From positions 1 through 64,000 of the forward strand of contig JAZLBO010000006.1 in assembly GCA_045613765.1 (NCBI GenBank): DNA of 64,000 nucleotides, in the 5' to 3' direction. Shown one piece after another: positions 36,292 through 43,938 of the stretch (position 1 is its first letter; the number at the start of each line of letters is the position of its first letter). Under the pieces are notes generated by a model. It had not been told where the DNA came from. It saw only the letters and a program-made list of their open reading frames with translations, and made no database searches. The stretch is from RGIG4097 sp045613765 (GTDB taxonomy: Bacteria > Bacillota > Clostridia > Christensenellales > CAG-917). Made by a program: the position numbers and the translations under genes.

Positions 36292-37857
36292 TTACTTGAT
36301 CATTGCCTTATCCCAGTTGGCATTGGGTTCAAGACCCATAAGTTTTGCAACTGTTGCAGCAACGTTTGAAAGACCATATTCGCCATCTTCGATTTCAACA
36401 TCTGCATTGTAGATGATGAAAGGAACGGGGTTAAGACTGTGTGCTGTACGCACTGCTGTCTTGCCTTTCTTGTTCATTTCAAGCATTTCATCTGCATTGC
36501 CGTGGTCTGCTGTAATGACAAGGATTGAGCCTGATTTGTCAATGACGGGAAGAAGACGCTTGAGTGCAAGGTCAACTGCTTCTACGCCGATAATTGTAGC
36601 GTCAAGACTGCCTGTATGACCAACCATATCCCCGTTGGGATAGTTGCAACGGATGAATTGATATTTGCCACTTTCAATGGCGTTGATGACTGCATCTGTG
36701 ACTTCTGCTGACTTCATCCAAGGACGTTCATCAAAGGACACTTTGTCACTTTCGATTTCTGCCCATGTTTCAAGTGTATCACTGAACTTTTCACTTCTGT
36801 TGCCGTTCCAGAAATATGTCACGTGGCCGTACTTTTGTGTTTCGCTCACTGCGTAAGAGTTGATGCCGTGGTTGACACAGAACTCTGAGAGCGTGTGCTT
36901 AATTTTGGGAGGTTCAACCAAGAAACGCTTGGGAAGTGCCAAATCTCCGTCATATTGGAGCATGCCTGCATACATAACTTTGGGCATATCCTTACGGTCA
37001 AAGCCGTCAAATTCTGCATTGTCAAATGCCATAGAGAGTTCGATTGCTCTATCTCCACGGAAGTTGAAAAGAATGACGCTATCGTTGTCTTTCATTGCGC
37101 CAACGGGTGCTCCGTTTTCTGCAACGACAAAGGCAGGAAGGTCTTGGTCGATAATGCCGGGATTGTCTGCTCTAAACTTCTCAACTGCTTCTGTTGCGCT
37201 TGAAAAGGCAGTTCCTTCACCATAAACGTGTGTATAAAAGCCTTTTTTGACCATATCCCAGTTGGCGAAGTATCTGTCCATTGTGATGGTCATTCTGCCA
37301 CCACCTGATGCGATTCTGCCATCAAATGTGCTGTCGTTGAGTTCTGCAAGTGCGCTTTCAAGTTGGTCGATATACACAAGCGCAGATGTTGCAGGCACGT
37401 CACGTCCGTCAAGAAGAACGTGGATGCGAACTCTTTGAACACCATCATTTTTTGCGCCCTTTACAAGTGCGATAAGATGGCCGATATTGCTGTGAACGTT
37501 GCCGTCTGAAAGAAGGCCGATAAAGTGCATTGTGGACTTGTTGTCAACACAGTTATCCTTGAGGGTTGTCCAAGCAGATGACTTGAAGATTTCGCCACTT
37601 TCAATTGCTTCTTCAACGAGTTTTGCGCCTTGTGAATAGACTTGACCACAACCAAGTGCGTTGTGACCGACTTCACTGTTGCCCATATCGTCATCAGAAG
37701 GAAGACCAACTGCTGTGCCGTGTGCTTTGATATAGGTATGGGGGCAAGTTGCAAGAAGTTTGTCAAGGACGGGTGTGTTTGCAAGAGTGACGGCATCTCC
37801 AAGGCCAGTCTTTGACTTGCCTATGCCGTCCATTACTACGAGAACGATATTTTTCAT
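36292..37857 (-). CDS. gpmI: cofactor-independent phosphoglycerate mutase
   Basis: The 521-residue enzyme begins at ATG 37857 (MKNIVLVVMDG). A longer frame would need a TTG start upstream and adds unrelated residues. The metal-binding Asp10 and phospho-accepting Ser61 (DDMGNSEVGHN) are present, with TADHGNADEM for the second metal site. It interconverts 3- and 2-phosphoglycerate using manganese. It is last in pgk-tpiA-gpmI. There is no good ribosome site at this ATG; a stable hairpin (37872-37891) lies just upstream and may affect processing or initiation. Confidence 0.94.
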   Translation of the reverse strand: MKNIVLVVMDGIGKSKTGLGDAVTLANTPVLDKLLATCPHTYIKAHGTAVGLPSDDDMGNSEVGHNALGCGQVYSQGAKLVEEAIESGEIFKSSAWTTLKDNCVDNKSTMHFIGLLSDGNVHSNIGHLIALVKGAKNDGVQRVRIHVLLDGRDVPATSALVYIDQLESALAELNDSTFDGRIASGGGRMTITMDRYFANWDMVKKGFYTHVYGEGTAFSSATEAVEKFRADNPGIIDQDLPAFVVAENGAPVGAMKDNDSVILFNFRGDRAIELSMAFDNAEFDGFDRKDMPKVMYAGMLQYDGDLALPKRFLVEPPKIKHTLSEFCVNHGINSYAVSETQKYGHVTYFWNGNRSEKFSDTLETWAEIESDKVSFDERPWMKSAEVTDAVINAIESGKYQFIRCNYPNGDMVGHTGSLDATIIGVEAVDLALKRLLPVIDKSGSILVITADHGNADEMLEMNKKGKTAVRTAHSLNPVPFIIYNADVEIEDGEYGLSNVAATVAKLMGLEPNANWDKAMIK

Positions 37858-37871
37858 AATAAAACAATCTG

Positions 37872-37891
37872 CACCGAAACAAGTTTCGGTG
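37872..37891 (-). other. tpiA-gpmI intercistronic hairpin
   Basis: CACCGAAAC-AA-GTTTCGGTG is a perfect 9-bp inverted repeat in the 57-bp gap. There is no T run after it on the minus strand, so an mRNA stability or processing element is more likely than a terminator. Confidence 0.6.
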
Positions 37892-37914
37892 TTTCGGCGC
37901 AGTCCTTTCAAATA

Positions 37915-38664
37915 TTAATAGTTTACGACTTGTGAGAAATCTACTGCTTTGAGTGATGCACCACCAATAAGACCACCGTCAATGTTGGGTTGTGCCATAA
38001 GTTCACTTGCGTTCTTGGGGTTCATACTTCCACCGTATTGGATGCGAAGTTTGTTTGCAAGTTTTCTGCCGTAGAGTTTTGCAATCATTGAACGGATGTT
38101 CTTGATTGTTTCTTCTGCTTGTTCGCTTGTTGCTGTCTTGCCTGTGCCGATTGCCCAGACGGGTTCGTATGCGATTACGATATTCTTGAGTTCTTCTGCA
38201 TCAATGCCTTCAAATGCGCCATTGACTTGCTTACGAAGGACTGACTTTGTGCGATTCTTTTCACGTTGTTCAAGTGTTTCGCCTACGCAGATAATGGGTT
38301 TAAGACCACTTGCAAGTGCTGCCTTTGTGCGTGCATTGACTGTTGCATCGGTTTCGCCAAAGTATTGACGGCGTTCGCTATGGCCGATAATGACGTATTC
38401 AACACCAAGTTCAACAAGCATTTTTGCACTGATTTCGCCTGTAAATGCACCCTTTTCTGCCCAGTGAACGTTTTCTGCACCGACTTTGATGTTTGAACCC
38501 TTTGTGAGTTCAACTGCTGCCATAAGGTCTGTGTAAGGTGTGCAGATAACGACGTCACATTTTGCATCTTTGACAAGGGGCTTGAGTTCTTCGATAAGAG
38601 CCTTTGTTTCTGCGATGGTGTTGTTCATTTTCCAGTTGCCTGCGATGATAGGTTTTCTTGCCAT
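37915..38664 (-). CDS. tpiA: triosephosphate isomerase
   Basis: This 249-residue TIM barrel has active-site Lys12 (AGNWKMN), His95 (IIGHSERR) and Glu167 (AYEPVWAIGTG), with the standard length and a C-terminal GGASL phosphate site. It interconverts dihydroxyacetone phosphate and glyceraldehyde-3-phosphate. It lies between pgk and gpmI. The gap to pgk (38665-38779) contains two hairpins. Confidence 0.97.
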   Translation of the reverse strand: MARKPIIAGNWKMNNTIAETKALIEELKPLVKDAKCDVVICTPYTDLMAAVELTKGSNIKVGAENVHWAEKGAFTGEISAKMLVELGVEYVIIGHSERRQYFGETDATVNARTKAALASGLKPIICVGETLEQREKNRTKSVLRKQVNGAFEGIDAEELKNIVIAYEPVWAIGTGKTATSEQAEETIKNIRSMIAKLYGRKLANKLRIQYGGSMNPKNASELMAQPNIDGGLIGGASLKAVDFSQVVNY

Positions 38665-38720
38665 ATTATTTAGTTTCTCCTGTACAAGATTGTGTGTTAT
38701 TTTGTATTCGTCTTTGACTT

Positions 38721-38765
38721 ACGTCTAAAAGACGTACGGCACAATCAAGAGCCTTGTTGTGCCGT
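38721..38765 (-). other. two hairpins between pgk and tpiA
   Basis: ACGTC-TAAAA-GACGT (38721-38735) is followed directly by ACGGCACAA (38736-38744)/TTGTGCCGT (38757-38765). Neither has a T run on the minus strand, so they probably affect mRNA processing or relative expression. Confidence 0.5.
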
Positions 38766-38779
38766 GGTTTAGAGTGTGC

Positions 38780-40093
38780 TTATTTTTCGTTGAGGCATGC
38801 AATACCGGGGAGGACTTTGCCTTCAAGGTATTCAAGTGATGCGCCACCACCTGTTGAGATGTGGCTCATCTTGTCTGCATAACCAAGTTGTGCAACTGCT
38901 GCTGCGCTGTCGCCACCACCGATAATTGTGATTGCGTCTGTGTCTGCCATTGCCTTTGCAACTGCGTTTGTGCCTGCTGCGAGTGTGGGGTTTTCAAAGA
39001 CGCCCATAGGTCCGTTCCAGACGACTGTCTTTGCGTTCTTGACTGCGTTTGCAAAGAGTTCTTGTGTCTTAGGACCAATGTCAAGACCCATTCTGTCTGC
39101 GGGGATTGCATTTGTGGGATAATATTCGATTTCCACGGGTGCATCAATGGGGTTGGGGAAGTCAACTACTGTTGCTGAATCGATGGGGAGATAGATTTCC
39201 TTGCCAAGTTCTTTTGCTTTTGCAAGCATTTCCTTGCAGTATTCAATCTTTTCATCATCAACCAATGATGTACCGATTGAACCACCTTGTGCTTTGATGA
39301 AGGTGTATGCCATACCACCACCGATAATGAGTGTGTCACACTTGTTGAGAAGGTTGTCGATAACGTTGAGTTTGTCTGCAACTTTTGCGCCACCAAGGAT
39401 TGCTACGAAGGGACGGACGGGTTCTTCAACTGCGCCACCAAGGAACTTAAGTTCCTTTTCAATAAGGAAACCACTGACTGCTTCCTTTGCAAAGCCGTAT
39501 TGAACGATACCTGCTGTGGTTGCGTGTGCTCTGTGTGCTGTGCCAAATGCGTCGTTGACATAGATGTCGCAGAATTCTGCAAGTGCTTTGCAAAGTTCTT
39601 CACTGTTCTTTTCTTCGCCTTGGTAGAAACGTGTGTTTTCAAGAAGGACGATTTCGCCGTCGCCAAGTGCTGCAACTTTTGCTTTTGCATCTTCGCCAAC
39701 AAGATCTGTTGCAAATGTGACCTTTCCGGGGAAATGATCTGCAAGTCTGTCTGCAACGGGCTTCAATGTGAACTTTTTGGGGTCGCTCTTGAGAGCCTTT
39801 TCAATGTATTCTTGCTTTGCTGCTGCTTGTTCTTCTTGAGGAAGTGCTTCCACTGCCTTCTTTTCCTTCTTTGTCAAACCAAAGCCGGGTGTGAAAATGT
39901 TGTGTGGCTTGCCCATGTGTGAACAAAGGATAACCTTTGCGCCATTTTCAACCAAGTGCTTGATTGTGGGAAGTGCGCCATTGATACGGTTTTCATCAGT
40001 GATGACACCGTCTTTCATAGGAACGTTGAAGTCGCAACGGACGAGAACTTTTTTGCCTTTGACATCGATGTCACGGACAGTCATTTTTGCCAT
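38780..40093 (-). CDS. pgk: phosphoglycerate kinase (with insertion)
   Basis: This 437-residue enzyme has RCDFNVPM (substrate site), LLENTRFYQGEEKNS, GGAKVADKL and the C-terminal IIGGGDSAAAV nucleotide loop. It makes ATP from 1,3-bisphosphoglycerate. Family members are usually ~395 residues; the extra length is a charged, helical-looking insertion at about 64-105, just after CSHMGKP, so it sits beside the substrate site but leaves the core motifs intact. GGAG lies nine bases upstream of the ATG. It is first in the glycolytic operon; gapA is not in the window. Confidence 0.96.
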   Translation of the reverse strand: MAKMTVRDIDVKGKKVLVRCDFNVPMKDGVITDENRINGALPTIKHLVENGAKVILCSHMGKPHNIFTPGFGLTKKEKKAVEALPQEEQAAAKQEYIEKALKSDPKKFTLKPVADRLADHFPGKVTFATDLVGEDAKAKVAALGDGEIVLLENTRFYQGEEKNSEELCKALAEFCDIYVNDAFGTAHRAHATTAGIVQYGFAKEAVSGFLIEKELKFLGGAVEEPVRPFVAILGGAKVADKLNVIDNLLNKCDTLIIGGGMAYTFIKAQGGSIGTSLVDDEKIEYCKEMLAKAKELGKEIYLPIDSATVVDFPNPIDAPVEIEYYPTNAIPADRMGLDIGPKTQELFANAVKNAKTVVWNGPMGVFENPTLAAGTNAVAKAMADTDAITIIGGGDSAAAVAQLGYADKMSHISTGGGASLEYLEGKVLPGIACLNEK

Positions 40094-40130
40094 AAATGTA
40101 TTCTCCTTAAAATAAATATTTCAAAATTTT

Positions 40131-40219
40131 TGTGGCAAGAGATAGTAAACTATGCGTTCATGTACGCATATACACGTGCCACAGATAGAAATTTTAGCAC
40201 AAATTCCAGAAAATAGCAA
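40131..40219 (-). promoter_or_regulatory. pgk promoter and 5' stem-loop leader
   Basis: On the minus strand TTGCTA (40219-40214), 17 bases, TAAAAT (40196-40191) predicts initiation near 40184. The transcript would begin with a stem UGUGGCA (40183-40177) pairing with UGCCACA (40137-40131), enclosing a second hairpin AUGCGU/ACGCAU (40152-40169). A 5' stem-loop like this can protect an mRNA. Confidence 0.6.
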
Positions 40220-40232
40220 GAAAAATCTCATT

Positions 40233-40250
40233 TAGACAAATATTTGTCTA
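40233..40250. promoter_or_regulatory. 18-bp perfect palindrome upstream of pgk
   Basis: TAGACAAATATTTGTCTA is fully self-complementary and starts 14 bp upstream of the pgk -35. A half-site TTTAGACAA recurs at 40273-40281. It is probably an operator; the regulator is unknown. Confidence 0.6.
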
Positions 40251-40693
40251 TAACCAACAAAAAACTCGCAAATTTAGACAAGAGCAAATTCCCACGATTT
40301 ATGATCCCAAGCTGCAGACACGCTCACGTCTGGCGCTTGAAAGTCGCTTTCACATCATGGGCGACAACGAGAATAAAATCGCCGTCCATCGCTCACGGCT
40401 TGCGCGTCAGGTCTTTGAAACAATCAAGTGCTTGCGTTAGAACCCTTGCCCAATCCATAACACAAATAAAACACCGTACACTTATCGTGTTATTATGGGG
40501 TTATATTGTACACTTTTCGTGTTTTTATATATTTCAAATACGGGTAAATAGGCTTGATTTTGGCAGTTTTGGCGATTTTTGTCCACATTTAATACACTTA
40601 TCGTGTTTTATTACAAAAATGGTGTCTTTTATATTTTGAGTTGTTTTCTTTGTTTCCAAGAACAAAATTCCGTAAAATTGACATATAATTGAC
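40251..40693. other. gene-free region with three 15-bp repeats
   Basis: No credible gene. TACACTTATCGTGTT occurs at 40477-40491, with variants at 40509-40523 (one change) and 40593-40607. Each can form a tiny ACAC/GTGT hairpin. Irregular spacing argues against CRISPR. The first part (40290-40440) has short GC-rich inverted motifs only. Confidence 0.5.
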
Positions 40694-40724
40694 ACAAAAA
40701 AAGACAACCCGTCGGTTGTCTTTT
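40694..40724 (-). terminator. terminator of trmL
   Basis: AAGACAACC/GGTTGTCTT hairpin with a run of seven T on the minus strand, about 60 bp after the trmL stop. Confidence 0.75.
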
Positions 40725-40785
40725 GATCTTTTTATTTCTGTGAGCGCGATTTATTGGCTCTTCTTTTTAGTATTTTTGATTAATT

Positions 40786-41274
40786 TCAATATTTTGTGAG
40801 GTGTCCTTGTTCAAGAAGGTGACTGCAATCGTTTTGGCGTATTGCCTCGTAGACAACTATTGCAACGGAATTGGACAAATTCAAACTTCTTGCATCTGCA
40901 ATCATAGGAATACGGATTGCATTGTCATAATTATCGTGCAAAAGTTCTTCGGGAAGTCCTTTTGTTTCCTTGCCAAAAATGAAGTAGTCGCCATCTTTCA
41001 AGGGTGCTTGGTCATATCTTTTTGCACCTTTTGTGGTGAGATACCACTTGTTGCCGTCCTTATTCTTCTCAAAGAATTCATCAAGGTTTTCATAGACCGT
41101 CACGTCAAGAAGATGCCAATAATCAAGCCCTGCACGTTTCAAGGACTTGTCGTCAATGGCAAAGCCCAAGGGCTTGATGAGATGCAATCTTGCCCCTGTT
41201 GCTGCGCAGGTGCGCGCTATATTGCCCGTATTTTGTGGGATTTCTGGCTCAACCAGAACTATATTAAATGCCAT
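40786..41274 (-). CDS. trmL: tRNA (cytidine/uridine-34-2'-O)-methyltransferase
   Basis: This 162-residue minimal SPOUT methyltransferase has the N-terminal VLVEPEIPQNTGNIARTC signature, FGKETKGLPEELL and the C-terminal knot sequence RSLNLSNSVAIVVYEA. It methylates the wobble ribose in leucine tRNAs with S-adenosylmethionine. The same family member in E. coli (YibK) is of similar size. It is the last gene of a minus-strand run with the GNAT gene 25 bp upstream. Confidence 0.95.
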   Translation of the reverse strand: MAFNIVLVEPEIPQNTGNIARTCAATGARLHLIKPLGFAIDDKSLKRAGLDYWHLLDVTVYENLDEFFEKNKDGNKWYLTTKGAKRYDQAPLKDGDYFIFGKETKGLPEELLHDNYDNAIRIPMIADARSLNLSNSVAIVVYEAIRQNDCSHLLEQGHLTKY

Positions 41275-41299
41275 AATAATCCACTATTGTCTTTCGTTT

Positions 41300-41839
41300 T
41301 TAGTTGTTTTTGTTGGTTTTGACCCAAAATCTTTTGAGATTGACTTGTTCATCTGGCTCAAAAACAGTCGATTCGTACACGCCACCGTTGGCACGTATGA
41401 CCTTTTCACTGCCTATATTGTCATCATTGCAAGTGATAAGCACTTTGTCAAGTCCTATACTACTACAAAATGGCAAAACCATTTTGAGCATCTCTGTTCC
41501 ATATCTTTTTCTTCTTTCGGTGGGGCGAATTGAATAGCCAATATGTCCTGCATATTTTTCAAGATACTCATTGAAATAGTGTCTTACTTGAATCATACCA
41601 ACTATTTTGCTATCACTCTTTCTTACAAACATAAACTGAGTTGCAATAACTCTTCCTTCAGGCAAGGTTTCTTTCTTCTCATAATTTCTGCACTTTGCTA
41701 TGTAGTCATAAGGATTTTCCATAACCCTCAATGAGCCTGTGCCGTCCATTGAACTGCCCATATCAAGCATTTCCTGACGATAATCTGCAATTTGACTTGC
41801 ATATTCCTCTGAAACTTTTACTAAAATAAATTCTTCCAT
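41300..41839 (-). CDS. GNAT-family N-acetyltransferase
   Basis: This 179-residue protein starts at ATG 41839 (MEEFILVKVSEEYASQIADY), a typical start for this subfamily. The longer frame to 41998 would overlap dusB by almost 100 bp. The ribosome site is poor (AAGGA lies almost against the ATG). The acetyl-CoA site is seen in HIGYSIRPTERRKRYGTEM, followed by ITCNDDNIGSEKVIRANGG. The substrate is unknown. Confidence 0.85.
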   Translation of the reverse strand: MEEFILVKVSEEYASQIADYRQEMLDMGSSMDGTGSLRVMENPYDYIAKCRNYEKKETLPEGRVIATQFMFVRKSDSKIVGMIQVRHYFNEYLEKYAGHIGYSIRPTERRKRYGTEMLKMVLPFCSSIGLDKVLITCNDDNIGSEKVIRANGGVYESTVFEPDEQVNLKRFWVKTNKNN

Positions 41840-41900
41840 ATCCTTAATTGTACAAAATTGTTTAATATCTTTATCTGTATCTGTGTTTGCAATTATAAAA

Positions 41901-42827
41901 TCAAAGGTATTCGTCAACCAATTTGAGTATGCCGTCAAGGTCGGTGGCAGTTGCAAGTGCCATACGCACTGCCTTAGTGTTGCCGGTGTTTTTGGCATAG
42001 TGGCAGAGGTGTAATTTCATCATATTTGCCACAACTCTGTCGGGAAGATGTGAGCGTAAAATTTCAATATGTTCAAGAACTGTTTTTTTGTTGTCGTACT
42101 CAAATTCTGCGTCTTGAATTTCACTGAAAATATAGGGCTTTCCAAGTGCGCCACGGGCAATCATAAAGCCGTCTGCGCCACTGATTTCTTTCACTCTTTC
42201 AAGGCTATTTTTATCCACTATATCCCCATTGGCAACGACGGGAATTTTGAGTGCATCTTTGACCATTTTCGTTATGGTGTGATCGGCATATCCTGCATAC
42301 ATTTGCTCCCTAAATCTTGGGTGGACTGCCACCATATCTGCACCACCTTTTTCAGCAGAAAGCGCACACTCAACGGCAAGGATTTCTCCCATTTTTACAC
42401 CTGCACGAATCTTGACTGTGACAGGTCTTTTGCCACCTTCTTTTGCAGCGCAAACGATCTCGTTGATGAGTGTGGGATTTTCCATCAAGGCACTGCCTTC
42501 GCCATTGGAAACAATCTTCCGTACAGGGCAACCCATATTGATATCTATAATGTCAAATTTATGTAGTCTTTCATCCTTTGATGCCTTGTAGATATACTCA
42601 GGCTCACTGCCAAAAATTTGCACTGCTGTAGGCACACCCGTGTCCGTTGTATGGAGTAAATCTTCTGTGCCTCTACCACCATAGCAAAGCCCTTTGGCAC
42701 TGACCATTTCTGTATATAAAAGCCCTGCACCATAGCGTGCAGAAAGATGCCTTGCCCCTGCGTCAGAAAAGCCTGCAATGGGTGCAAACATAAGATTTGA
42801 TTTCAGTTCAATGTTGCCAATACGCAT
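41901..42827 (-). CDS. dusB: tRNA-dihydrouridine synthase
   Basis: This 308-residue FMN-dependent TIM barrel has MFAPIAGFSDAGAR, the INMGCPVRKIVSNGEGSAL motif containing the catalytic Cys, VKIRAG and GADGFMIARGALGKP. It reduces uridine to dihydrouridine in tRNA D-loops. The family (DusB-like) assignment is by overall similarity, and the exact target position is inference. The start has little Shine-Dalgarno. It lies 67 bp downstream of mazG. Confidence 0.93.
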   Translation of the reverse strand: MRIGNIELKSNLMFAPIAGFSDAGARHLSARYGAGLLYTEMVSAKGLCYGGRGTEDLLHTTDTGVPTAVQIFGSEPEYIYKASKDERLHKFDIIDINMGCPVRKIVSNGEGSALMENPTLINEIVCAAKEGGKRPVTVKIRAGVKMGEILAVECALSAEKGGADMVAVHPRFREQMYAGYADHTITKMVKDALKIPVVANGDIVDKNSLERVKEISGADGFMIARGALGKPYIFSEIQDAEFEYDNKKTVLEHIEILRSHLPDRVVANMMKLHLCHYAKNTGNTKAVRMALATATDLDGILKLVDEYL

Positions 42828-42894
42828 TTTATCAACTTGTTTTGTGTATTTTATCTATCGTTTGTGTAATTTCGCTGAGAATTGACTTTATCAG

Positions 42895-43938
42895 TTATTT
42901 GCCCTGTCTTTTGGCTTCGTTCCAAAATTCATCAAGTTCGGCAAGGGTGAAATCTGTCATTGATTTGCCGTCCTTCGTTGCCATTTGTTCAACCACTTCA
43001 AAGCGTCTTACAAACTTTCTTGATGCATCGTGAAGTGCCATTTCGTTGTCAACTTTGAAGAAACGGAGAACGTTGCAAACTGCAAAGAGAAGATCCCCTG
43101 CTTCTTCGTGTCTATCTTCAGGTTTGGCAGTCAAAAGTTCGTCAAGTTCTTCCTTGACTTTGTCAACTGCGCCGTCAACGTTATCCCAATCAAAGCCACA
43201 TTTTTTGGCTATTTTTTGCACCTTTTCTGCATACAAAAGTGCAGGGAAATTTTTGGGCACTCTGCCCATTGCATCCGTGCTTGACGTATATTTCTTTTCC
43301 TTCTTTTTTGCCTCTGCCCAATACATCAAAGCCTCCTCGGGTGTATCGGCATGGTTTTCTCCAAAAATATGGGTGTGACGGTCAAGGAGTTTTCTGCAAA
43401 TTCCTGTGATCATATCCGTCCAAGTGAAGTCCTTTTCGTCTTCTGCAATTTGGGTGTGGAACACTGCTTGCAACATCACGTCGCCACACTCTTCAAGCAT
43501 CATTTCTCTATCCTTTGCATCTATGCCTTCAAGGAGTTCATAAGCCTCCTCAATGAGATTGATACGGATTGAATCATGGGTTTGAATTTTGTCCCACTCA
43601 CAGCCGTCATCTGCACGAAGTCTTTTCATAATTTCTTCAAGATCGCCAAGGTCAAAACGCTTTCTTTCAGTCAAGGTTTTTTCACTGTCCAAGAGCACTT
43701 CATCAAAGAGTTCAAGGTCTGTTGCTTTGACATTTTCTTCCTTTCCGTCGAGTGAAAAAACTACGGACTTTTCACTTCCGTAGGCAGACACAATCTTGTC
43801 CTTGACTGACTTGCACATTGACTTGTCCGTCACTTTGACTATGCAAGGAATACGTTTGTTGACAAGTATGTAACTGGGGGTGAAATCTTCCCCCATATAG
43901 ACTTGGTATGAGCCGTTGATTTTGTCATTGAGTGCCAT
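42895..43938 (-). CDS. mazG: MazG nucleoside triphosphate pyrophosphohydrolase with short N-terminal domain
   Basis: Two tandem MazG domains occur at about 95-225 (DDGCEWDKIQTHDS, LIEEAYELLEG, EECGDVMLQAVFH) and 240-345 (VKEELDELLTA, EEAGDLLFAVCN); the E-rich motifs bind magnesium. It hydrolyses NTPs to NMP plus pyrophosphate, a house-cleaning role. In Bacillus YabN the MazG part follows a full ~220-residue tetrapyrrole-methylase domain; here only ~90 residues precede it and no methylase motifs are visible, so that domain looks reduced. The start has GGGAG and overlaps the flippase end by 14 bases. Confidence 0.92.
   Translation of the reverse strand: MALNDKINGSYQVYMGEDFTPSYILVNKRIPCIVKVTDKSMCKSVKDKIVSAYGSEKSVVFSLDGKEENVKATDLELFDEVLLDSEKTLTERKRFDLGDLEEIMKRLRADDGCEWDKIQTHDSIRINLIEEAYELLEGIDAKDREMMLEECGDVMLQAVFHTQIAEDEKDFTWTDMITGICRKLLDRHTHIFGENHADTPEEALMYWAEAKKKEKKYTSSTDAMGRVPKNFPALLYAEKVQKIAKKCGFDWDNVDGAVDKVKEELDELLTAKPEDRHEEAGDLLFAVCNVLRFFKVDNEMALHDASRKFVRRFEVVEQMATKDGKSMTDFTLAELDEFWNEAKRQGK

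Noticed and set aside
40244..40639. 131-residue plus-strand frame in the pgk-trmL gap
   Set aside because: Low-complexity product, no ribosome site, and it starts within the palindromic operator region.
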